Part shown: piece after piece, positions 1 through 5,466 of the stretch
Numbering within the stretch: position 1 is the stretch's first letter
Layout of the letters: the number at the start of each line of letters is the position of its first letter
Source of the DNA: an uncultured Fidelibacterota bacterium
GTDB lineage: Bacteria > Fidelibacterota > Marinisomatia > Marinisomatales > TCS55
Direction of reading: 5' to 3'
Assembly (NCBI GenBank): GCA_913041075.1
Contig: CAJWGZ010000046.1
Coordinates: 1 to 8,203 of the forward strand
Length of the DNA: 8,203 nt
The notes under the pieces: generated by a model
What the model was told of the DNA's origin: nothing
What the model saw: the letters and a program-made list of their open reading frames with translations, nothing else
Databases searched by the model: none
Program-made: the position numbers and the translations under genes

Positions 1-2
1 CG

Positions 3-75
<73 letters not shown>

Positions 76-84
76 GTTCACTGG

Positions 85-155
85 AGCGGGTGATGAGAAT
101 CGAACTCACGTAACCAGCTTGGAAGGCTGGTGTTCTACCATTGAACTACACCCGC
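85..155 (-). tRNA. tRNA-Gly (anticodon TCC)
   Basis: This 71-nt minus-strand cloverleaf has acceptor stem GCGGGTG/CACCCGC. The anticodon stem CCAGC/GCTGG encloses loop CTTCCAA, giving anticodon TCC (glycine, GGA and GGG codons). The D arm carries AGTTCAATGGTAGAAC and the T arm GAGTTCGATTCTC. The discriminator is U, and the next three bases (84-82) read CCA, so the 3' CCA may be genome-encoded here, unlike the two flanking-type Thr genes. It lies 6 nt after tRNA-Tyr. Confidence 0.97.
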
Positions 156-161
156 GTAACG

Positions 162-244
162 TGGGGAGAGAAGGATTCGAACCTCCGTAGGCGTACGCCG
201 GCAGATTTACAGTCTGCTGCCATTGACCGCTCGGCCATCTCCCC
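162..244 (-). tRNA. tRNA-Tyr (anticodon GTA)
   Basis: This is an 83-nt minus-strand class II tRNA. The acceptor stem is GGGGAGA/TCTCCCC. The anticodon stem GCAGA/TCTGC encloses loop CTGTAAA, giving anticodon GTA (tyrosine, UAU and UAC). A long variable arm containing the self-complementary GGCGTACGCC is typical of bacterial tRNA-Tyr, and the T arm contains GGTTCGAATCC. The discriminator is A, as expected for Tyr, and CCA is not encoded. Confidence 0.97.
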
Positions 245-282
245 AACAGACTTCTTCAATTTTAAAAGAGCACTTTTTGTAG

Positions 283-355
283 AGCCGGCGAAGGGACTCG
301 AACCCCCGACCATCTGATTACAAATCAGACGCTCTACCAGCTGAGCTACACCGGC
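283..355 (-). tRNA. tRNA-Thr (anticodon TGT)
   Basis: This 73-nt minus-strand cloverleaf has acceptor stem GCCGGTG/CGCCGGC with one G-U pair. The anticodon stem TCTGA/TCAGA encloses loop TTTGTAA, giving anticodon TGT (threonine, ACA and ACG), and the T arm contains GGGTTCGAGTCCC. The discriminator is U and CCA is not encoded. It is the first tRNA in the transcribed order Thr-Tyr-Gly-Thr, and 38 nt separate it from tRNA-Tyr. The nearest upstream element is the terminator hairpin at 402-430. Confidence 0.97.
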
Positions 356-559
356 AAAAAAGGTTCAAATTTGTAAAATCTCGTATCACCCGCTTATTAC
401 TAAAAACGCATCGTCATTAACTACGATGCGAGAACAGCCGCGAAATTTATATATAACATATTTAACAACAAAACATTTATAGACATGAGATGGTATTTTA
501 TTTTATAGTTAAAACTGTAGGAAAATACTTATAATCATTTATTAATTGGATTAACAAGG
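356..559 (-). other. Intergenic region between cysS and the tRNA unit
   Basis: This 204-nt non-coding gap is the only sizeable one in the window. Besides the terminator hairpin it holds about 130 nt of very AT-rich sequence after the cysS stop, and 46 nt between the hairpin and the first tRNA. The tRNA promoter should be here, but I see no convincing -35/-10 pair. Weak -10-like candidates on the minus strand are TACAAA at 375-370, between hairpin and tRNA, and the TATATATAA stretch near 446-454, upstream of the hairpin. Neither has a recognisable -35 at the normal spacing. No small ORF or RNA family is recognisable. Confidence 0.4.
402..430 (-). terminator. Intrinsic terminator after cysS
   Basis: On the minus strand the sequence reads CGCATCGT, an 8-nt loop AGTTAATG, then ACGATGCG, a perfect 8-bp stem followed directly by five T residues (406-402). 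There is no T run on the opposite side, so it works only for leftward transcription. It lies about 130 nt after the cysS stop codon and 46 nt before the first tRNA, so it probably ends the long upstream operon and insulates the tRNA unit. If the tRNA promoter lies between cysS and the hairpin, it would instead be a leader attenuator. Confidence 0.8.
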
Positions 560-1948
560 CTATTTCTTTGGCTTTACCTTAGGCCCGCTAGGACTGTCTT
601 CAACTAGCCATCCTTCCTTATGCAGTAGATTTCGTATTTTATCAGCTGTTTTCCAATCTTGTTTTAAACGAGCTTTTTCACGTTTATCTATCAAATCGTA
701 CAATTCCTGAGGAACGATTTCTTCCTCAGGGATTATGGCAAAAAGATCATCAAATTTTCCAATAAATTCAAGCCCACCATTAATTTGACTGAGCATAAGC
801 TCTCCCTTATCTAGAAGGTTATTCATTGATCTTATCCAGCCAAAAAATATAGCAAATGCTTTTGGTGTATCTAAATCATCATCAAGAGCTGCGACAAATT
901 CTTCAAATTCATCAGGCATTGGACTCTCTGTTTGAGCACTGTCCTTTAATTCAAATAATCGCTGTTGAATATCTGTAATTCGCTGTATGGCTGTTCTAGC
1001 TTCTTGGTTTTGGTTCAACGAAAAATTCAACTTTGATCGATAGTGTGCACTCAGTAAAGTAAACCGTATTTCTTCCGCCGTAAAACCTTCGGATATTAAA
1101 TCCGATATTTTATGAAAATTTCCGAGTGTTTTACTCATTTTATCACCTTGAATATGCAGATACTCTGAATGCATCCAGTAGTTCACAAATAGTCCTTTTG
1201 TTGCAGAAACTGATTGGGCTAATTCATTCTCATGATGGGGAAAAATGTTATCCACGCCGCCGCAATGAATATCAAAATGATTCCCTAAGTATTTTATTGA
1301 CATCGCTGAACATTCAATGTGCCACCCGGGACGACCACGCCCCCAAGGCGATTCCCAAAAAACTTTTCCATCTTCATCGTCCCAGGCTTTCCATAAGGCA
1401 AAATCTTGGGGATTATCTTTAGAATATTCATCATTAATAATTCTCTCGGTGGAACGCTGTTTAGTTAAATCAATTTTTGTAAGCTGACCATAGGAGTCAT
1501 ATGAATCCAAACGAAAATATACCGAATGATCTTTCGTCTCATAAGCATACCCACTTTCTTCAAGCGTTTGAATCATTTGTATCATTTCAGCAATATGATC
1601 AGTTGCTCGAGGATATTTGTCAGCAGGAAGAATTTTTAGTGATTTAATATCGTTCATAAATTCTTTCGTGTATCGTAACGTTAATTCATTAATCGTCATT
1701 CCTTCTTTATTTGCACGTTTTATAGTTTTATCATCTACATCCGTTATATTCATAACGTGATATACTTTATAGCCTTTAAATATCAGAAATCGTTTCAATA
1801 GATCTTCAAAAAGAAAGGTCCGAAAATTGCCAATATGTGCCGTATCGTATACGGTGGGACCACAGGTATAAAGTTTTACCGTACCGGGCGTAATCGGTTC
1901 AAATTCGACTTTTTTACGGTTTATTGTGTTGTAGAATCGGATTGACAT
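560..1948 (-). CDS. cysS: Cysteine--tRNA ligase (CysRS)
   Basis: This cytoplasmic class I aminoacyl-tRNA synthetase charges tRNA-Cys with cysteine using ATP. The 462-residue length is normal for the bacterial enzyme. The N-terminal Rossmann catalytic domain carries the HIGH-type signature as HIGN (residues 38-41) and the KMSKS loop as KMSKT (270-274). The four zinc ligands that recognise cysteine are present at C29, C213 (in WHIEC), H238 and E242 (in PHHENE), in register with E. coli C28, C209, H234 and E238. The DALR-type helical and anticodon-binding regions fill the C-terminal 180 residues or so, ending in a Lys-rich tail. The ATG gives the usual MSIRFYNT start. Its first 35 nt overlap the end of the NusG-like gene in another frame, and only a weak purine-rich site (AAAGAAAAAG) precedes it, so translational coupling is likely. 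It is the last protein gene before the terminator. Confidence 0.98.
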   Translation of the reverse strand: MSIRFYNTINRKKVEFEPITPGTVKLYTCGPTVYDTAHIGNFRTFLFEDLLKRFLIFKGYKVYHVMNITDVDDKTIKRANKEGMTINELTLRYTKEFMNDIKSLKILPADKYPRATDHIAEMIQMIQTLEESGYAYETKDHSVYFRLDSYDSYGQLTKIDLTKQRSTERIINDEYSKDNPQDFALWKAWDDEDGKVFWESPWGRGRPGWHIECSAMSIKYLGNHFDIHCGGVDNIFPHHENELAQSVSATKGLFVNYWMHSEYLHIQGDKMSKTLGNFHKISDLISEGFTAEEIRFTLLSAHYRSKLNFSLNQNQEARTAIQRITDIQQRLFELKDSAQTESPMPDEFEEFVAALDDDLDTPKAFAIFFGWIRSMNNLLDKGELMLSQINGGLEFIGKFDDLFAIIPEEEIVPQELYDLIDKREKARLKQDWKTADKIRNLLHKEGWLVEDSPSGPKVKPKK

Positions 1949-2444
1949 GCTTTTTCTTTGGTTTTAGATATCCAGGGTGAATTTGAACAGCTATGGCCTG
2001 CTGAATTGCCGCAACTTTTAAAACTAATTTATTTTCATTTTTTATCTTTACAACGATACCCTCCATGCCCTTCAATGGGCCATCTACAACTTTTACTTCA
2101 TCGCCTTTAACAAAGTATTCAACCTGTTCAACCGTAAAGCCTCCATCGATCATACTTTTTATATTTTGTATTATTCCATCGGGTATGGTAGAAATATTAC
2201 CCTGAAACTTGATAATATGATGTACACCCATTGTCTGTAGAATATATAAACTATTCTTCAATTCAATTTTTACAAACACATAACTGCGAAATAACGGGAA
2301 TTCCACCCACCGTTTTCTATCGCTCCACTGCCGTCTTTCTTTAAGTATCGGGCAATAGGCCTCAATATTTTTCTTTTCTAATTCCTGGATCACTACTTTT
2401 TCGTGACGAGATTTCGTGTAAACTGCAATCCATTTTTCCATCAT
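1914..2444 (-). CDS. NusG-family transcription antitermination factor (UpxY/RfaH-like paralogue)
   Basis: This 176-residue protein has the two-domain NusG layout. The N-terminal NGN domain (about residues 4-105) contains WIAVYTKSRHEKVV at 5-18 and the PLFRSYVFV core at 50-58. A C-terminal KOW domain (about 110-145) contains VKGDEVKVVDGPLKGMEG. NusG-family proteins bind RNA polymerase across the clamp and alter pausing and termination. The QWSDRKRW segment before the PLF motif resembles UpxY-type specialised paralogues from Bacteroidetes rather than core NusG, which normally lies between secE and rplK. It follows ddl with an ATGA overlap. A GGAG at 2451-2448 lies 3 nt from the first ATG but 6 nt from a second ATG one codon later, so Met2 (2441) may be the true start. 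Its last 11 codons or so overlap cysS. The family is certain, but its target operons cannot be told from this window. Confidence 0.92.
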   Translation of the reverse strand: MMEKWIAVYTKSRHEKVVIQELEKKNIEAYCPILKERRQWSDRKRWVEFPLFRSYVFVKIELKNSLYILQTMGVHHIIKFQGNISTIPDGIIQNIKSMIDGGFTVEQVEYFVKGDEVKVVDGPLKGMEGIVVKIKNENKLVLKVAAIQQAIAVQIHPGYLKPKKKHVNPILQHNKP

Positions 2445-3349
2445 TCACTCCATGCTTGAAGAACTATACGGTCAATTAATTCATTGAAAGAAAATCCTGC
2501 TGCTTTTGCAGCCATAGGAGCCAAACTAGTATCCGTCATACCTGGCAATGTATTCATTTCTAAGAACCATAAATTATCTTCATGATCCAGCCGAAAATCA
2601 GCTCGAGAATAATGTCTGCATTTCAACACATCAAATAGTCTTTCTGTTATTTCCTGGACTCTTTTCGTTAGATCTAGGTCAATATCTGCCGGACATACGT
2701 ACTTACTCATACCTGATGTATATTTGCATTCATAATCATAAAGTTCATGAGAAGGAATAATCTCACATACTGGCAAAGCCTTGCCCCCTATCAATGTAAC
2801 TGTTAATTCCCTACCCTCGATAAATTGTTCTACCATTACACTAGAACTGTAATTATAAGCTAAATTTAATGCTGGACCAAGTTCAGATTCATCATGTACG
2901 ATTGTTAAGCCCACAGTACTTCCTTGATCGTTTGGTTTAATAACTAGTGGAAATTCAGAATTATCCTCATTAAGAGTTTGACCCCTCGTAACAATTTCCC
3001 AGTTAGGTGTATTCACTTTGCTATCTCTAGCAATAATTTTACTAATATTCTTATCCATACATATTGCAGAAGATAATGGATCTGATCCAGTGTATTTTAC
3101 GCCTAAGGATTCCAAAAATCCTTGGATCGTTCCATTTTCACCAATGCTACCATGCAGGCCCAAAAATACTAAGTCGACAGAATGCAAATCAGAAATAATA
3201 TCACCCAGTTTATTTTCCATGGTAATACTCAAAACATTATAACCGATAGCTTCAAGCGCTAACTGTATTGCTTTACCGGATTGTAGGGAAATTTCCCTTT
3301 CCTCTCCTGGGCCACCCATTAAGACCGCTATTTTATTTGGTTTTGTCAT
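2441..3349 (-). CDS. ddl: D-alanine--D-alanine ligase
   Basis: This ATP-grasp enzyme joins two D-alanines in the cytoplasm for the peptidoglycan stem peptide. Numbering below counts from a TTG four codons upstream (3361). The N-terminal MGGPGEEREISLQSG (15-29) carries the substrate-binding Glu (E21). LHGSIGENGTIQ follows at 69-80, then the ATP-grasp IKPNDQGSTVG (141-151) with K142. The mobile loop has ECKY (211-214), whose Tyr is the residue typical of D-Ala-D-Ala rather than D-Ala-D-Lac ligases. The metal-binding residues D255, E268 and N270 lie in ADFRLD and EMNTLPGMT. I prefer the ATG at 3349: it makes a 4-nt ATGA overlap with the preceding stop and has GGA 7 nt upstream, whereas 3361 is a TTG. 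The product is then 302 residues, a normal length for Ddl. Its own stop overlaps the next start by ATGA. Confidence 0.96.
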   Translation of the reverse strand: MTKPNKIAVLMGGPGEEREISLQSGKAIQLALEAIGYNVLSITMENKLGDIISDLHSVDLVFLGLHGSIGENGTIQGFLESLGVKYTGSDPLSSAICMDKNISKIIARDSKVNTPNWEIVTRGQTLNEDNSEFPLVIKPNDQGSTVGLTIVHDESELGPALNLAYNYSSSVMVEQFIEGRELTVTLIGGKALPVCEIIPSHELYDYECKYTSGMSKYVCPADIDLDLTKRVQEITERLFDVLKCRHYSRADFRLDHEDNLWFLEMNTLPGMTDTSLAPMAAKAAGFSFNELIDRIVLQAWSE

Positions 3350-3885
3350 TCCAATATCCAATCTGCCGCACCCTGTAAATCATTAACTGCTACAGTTGGT
3401 TCAACATCTGGACTATCTTTGATAGTATCCTTACCACGCCCTGATAACACTAATACCGTATCCATGTCAAGATTATTGCCAGACTTAATATCATGCACAG
3501 AGTCCCCGATCATCAACGATTCACTCAAATTAATAGAATGGTCATTTGCCGCCTCTAAAAACATGCCAGAACCAGGTTTTCGTCGATTTGATGCGTTCTC
3601 TGGGTGGTCGGTACAAATATATATATCAAGCAATGGAATTGAATATTTGAAAAATTCGTTTTTTATGTAATCATGAATTTTATTTAAATCATCTTGGTCA
3701 ATTAGACCACGTGATACACCTGACTGGTTTGTGACAATACAAAACCTGTTCCCAGAATGTGCTAATCGCTGTAAAGCAGGAATAGTAAAATCATAGAACT
3801 CAAATTGATCTAAAGAAGATATGTATCCAGGATCTGGGTTTAATGTGCCGTCCCGATCGAGAAAAATTGTATTATATTTCCTCAT
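3346..3885 (-). CDS. HAD-superfamily phosphatase of the HisB/GmhB type
   Basis: This small cytoplasmic phosphatase of 179 residues resembles D-glycero-manno-heptose 1,7-bisphosphate phosphatase (GmhB) and the HisB N-terminal domain. HAD motif I is DRDGTLN with nucleophile D10 and acid/base D12, motif II is VTNQSG with T52 and N53, the RRKPG segment (101-105) supplies the substrate Arg/Lys, and motif III/IV is MIGDSVHDIKSG with D128 and D132. The usual zinc loop (CxH...CxC in E. coli GmhB) is mostly lost: it reads CTDHP at 91-95, and the CxC before RKP is replaced by SNR. Length and catalytic motifs are otherwise intact, so I expect an active enzyme, but heptose, histidinol and other sugar phosphates all remain possible substrates. 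It overlaps the upstream gene by 14 nt and ddl by 4 nt. No clear Shine-Dalgarno precedes its ATG. Confidence 0.88.
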   Translation of the reverse strand: MRKYNTIFLDRDGTLNPDPGYISSLDQFEFYDFTIPALQRLAHSGNRFCIVTNQSGVSRGLIDQDDLNKIHDYIKNEFFKYSIPLLDIYICTDHPENASNRRKPGSGMFLEAANDHSINLSESLMIGDSVHDIKSGNNLDMDTVLVLSGRGKDTIKDSPDVEPTVAVNDLQGAADWILE

Positions 3886-4867
3886 TTTGTGATAATTCTT
3901 GATCTTTAATATCCTTAAAATTCACTGAACTATTTAGAAAATACCCTGCACCAATAATCACTATTGGAATAGTACCTACGGCATGAAGTATTATGGCTGC
4001 GGCTTGTGCATCTATCCTACCCACATCAAATAAATTCGTAAGTATATATACAGCTGCTGCATGATATGTACCGACATAGCCTGGTGCTGCGGGTACTGAT
4101 ATTGCCAAGGTAGTGGATATTAGTAAGACACCGAATCCAAACCATTCTAGTTCAATGCCAGTAGCAATCGTAGCCAAATAGGTCGAACAGTAGTACATAA
4201 TCCAAATAATTAACGTATATAACAATATTATCCCCAATTTGTTTGTTGCTCTAATTGTAGTAGCACCATCCAAAAAGTTCTTTAAAAAAAGTAATATTTT
4301 ACGCAAAAGCCCCATTTTCAATAACGATGATTTTTCTATTTTTACTAATAAAGTCGATTTTAATCCACCAAATAAAAGGATAAAAATAAATGCAGTTAAT
4401 GAAAGTACAATTACTCCAATAATAATAGAGCCACCTATTGATTTTAGTGGGTATACGGTCATGATAAGAAGAATTACTGCTGATAATCCAACAAAATCAA
4501 GTATCCTCTCGATAACAATTGTACCAAATGCTGTTGAAGCAGTTAAGGATGTTTTATCTGCTACAACATACGCCCGTAAAAACTCTCCCATTCGAAACGG
4601 CAGAACAGAATTCCCGAAATATCCAATCATTATTGACGAAAAAGCAGGATCAAATGAAACATCTTTTATTGGTTTAACTAAAATTTGCCACCGCCAGGCT
4701 CTTATGACATTGCTCAAAACTAGAATAAAAACAGCTAGGAGGATCAAAATAATATTCACATTCTTTATGCTTATCCATAATTCCCAAAAATTGACTTGCC
4801 TAAATGCATAATAAAGCCCAATAACGCTAATTAAAACCCCTAAAAAATATTTGATAGTTCTATTCAC
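3872..4867 (-). CDS. Lysylphosphatidylglycerol-synthase-type multi-span membrane protein (UPF0104/YbhN-like)
   Basis: This integral inner-membrane protein of about 331 residues matches the transmembrane-only family related to the MprF membrane (flippase) domain. I see eight or so hydrophobic segments (roughly residues 5-22, 38-55, 78-92, 114-137, 146-168, 211-229, 245-275 and 289-310), and no soluble synthase domain follows. Family signatures present are LPFRMGEFLRA (89-99), ERILDFVGLS (120-129) and PGYVGTYHAA (262-271). Members are thought to act on lipids or lipid-linked sugars, but the substrate cannot be deduced. The start is uncertain: there is no ATG, only GTG at 4867 (8-nt overlap with the lolA-like gene) or TTG at 4876 (17-nt overlap). 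I chose GTG because it places the first membrane helix near the N-terminus, as in relatives. Neither codon has a clear ribosome-binding site. Confidence 0.88.
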   Translation of the reverse strand: MNRTIKYFLGVLISVIGLYYAFRQVNFWELWISIKNVNIILILLAVFILVLSNVIRAWRWQILVKPIKDVSFDPAFSSIMIGYFGNSVLPFRMGEFLRAYVVADKTSLTASTAFGTIVIERILDFVGLSAVILLIMTVYPLKSIGGSIIIGVIVLSLTAFIFILLFGGLKSTLLVKIEKSSLLKMGLLRKILLFLKNFLDGATTIRATNKLGIILLYTLIIWIMYYCSTYLATIATGIELEWFGFGVLLISTTLAISVPAAPGYVGTYHAAAVYILTNLFDVGRIDAQAAAIILHAVGTIPIVIIGAGYFLNSSVNFKDIKDQELSQNEEI

Positions 4868-5459
4868 GTAAATCAATTATTTCTTTTGCTTCTGGCGCAA
4901 ATAAATCAAATCGAGAACTATCCAAAATTGGTTGATAGTCTGTTATTTCAACTTCAATATATTGTTCGAGTCTGTCTGGGTTCTGTCCAATTGTAAATTT
5001 TACTGGTTTAAATGTTTTTTGTTTTATCCAGATCTTTCCAGATATGTATAACTCATTTAATGTGTAATCCAGCTGAATTGTTTCCCGATTAGCACTGGAA
5101 TTAGTAATGGTAAAACCAGAAAAGTTTCCCGATAAAAAATCAAAAATATCATAACTGCCATCAATCATTGTATCATAGATTATTTTACTTTCATCCGTTT
5201 TGTAATACGTTATAATCATATCGTTATCAACTTTTATAGATTGCTCGTTTGTACTTAGGAAATATTTATTATTTCCAAGCAATTCAATTACACCAACTTC
5301 ACTCAATACATTTTCACCATCAACCTGCGACCATTTAATTTTCATTTCAATGCCGTTATGGTCAGTCAATGCACTGGATAAATAATCAAGGTATTTTTTG
5401 TTTGCATCCTTTTGAAGCGGCATCACCATAAAAAGGATTACCAATAAACTAGAAGTCAT
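4860..5459 (-). CDS. LolA-like outer-membrane lipoprotein carrier
   Basis: This 199-residue protein probably acts as a periplasmic chaperone that carries lipoproteins from the inner to the outer membrane. The N-terminus is a short hydrophobic stretch (SLLVILFMVM, residues 4-13) that looks like a signal peptide but has no positive charge before it and no clean AxA cleavage site. There is no lipobox Cys. The mature part is rich in beta strands. Its final third, with KTFKPVKFTI and then EQYIEVEITDYQP...SRFDLFAPE, matches the LolA C-terminal pattern in which a substrate-like strand precedes FxxxxP near the end. It starts 7 nt after ftsK, the same order as ftsK-lolA in E. coli, which supports the call. 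An in-frame stop two codons upstream rules out a longer start. Sequence similarity alone is modest. Confidence 0.8.
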   Translation of the reverse strand: MTSSLLVILFMVMPLQKDANKKYLDYLSSALTDHNGIEMKIKWSQVDGENVLSEVGVIELLGNNKYFLSTNEQSIKVDNDMIITYYKTDESKIIYDTMIDGSYDIFDFLSGNFSGFTITNSSANRETIQLDYTLNELYISGKIWIKQKTFKPVKFTIGQNPDRLEQYIEVEITDYQPILDSSRFDLFAPEAKEIIDLRE

Positions 5460-5466
5460 AGATTAA

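Noticed and set aside
1248..1256. DnaA-box-like TTATCCACG
   Set aside because: It is a single near match that encodes the conserved GVDN motif of CysRS, with no cluster of boxes or AT-rich unwinding region around it.
1126..1422. Plus-strand open frame of 98 codons within cysS
   Set aside because: It lies wholly opposite conserved cysS motifs and its translation resembles no protein family I know. The other plus-strand open frames (2548-2760, 3018-3242, 3419-3670, 4239-4811, 6036-6365, 6077-6316, 6416-6820) are antisense shadows of the same kind.
2749..2756. GAGAAGGA, resembling a SpoIIIE/FtsK orientation sequence
   Set aside because: It is one imperfect copy inside ddl. Orientation motifs can only be judged by genome-wide skew.
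3350..3361. TTG start for ddl, four codons upstream of the ATG
   Set aside because: The ATG at 3349 gives a canonical ATGA overlap with the preceding stop and has GGA at a suitable distance. The extra residues are not part of the conserved Ddl N-terminus.
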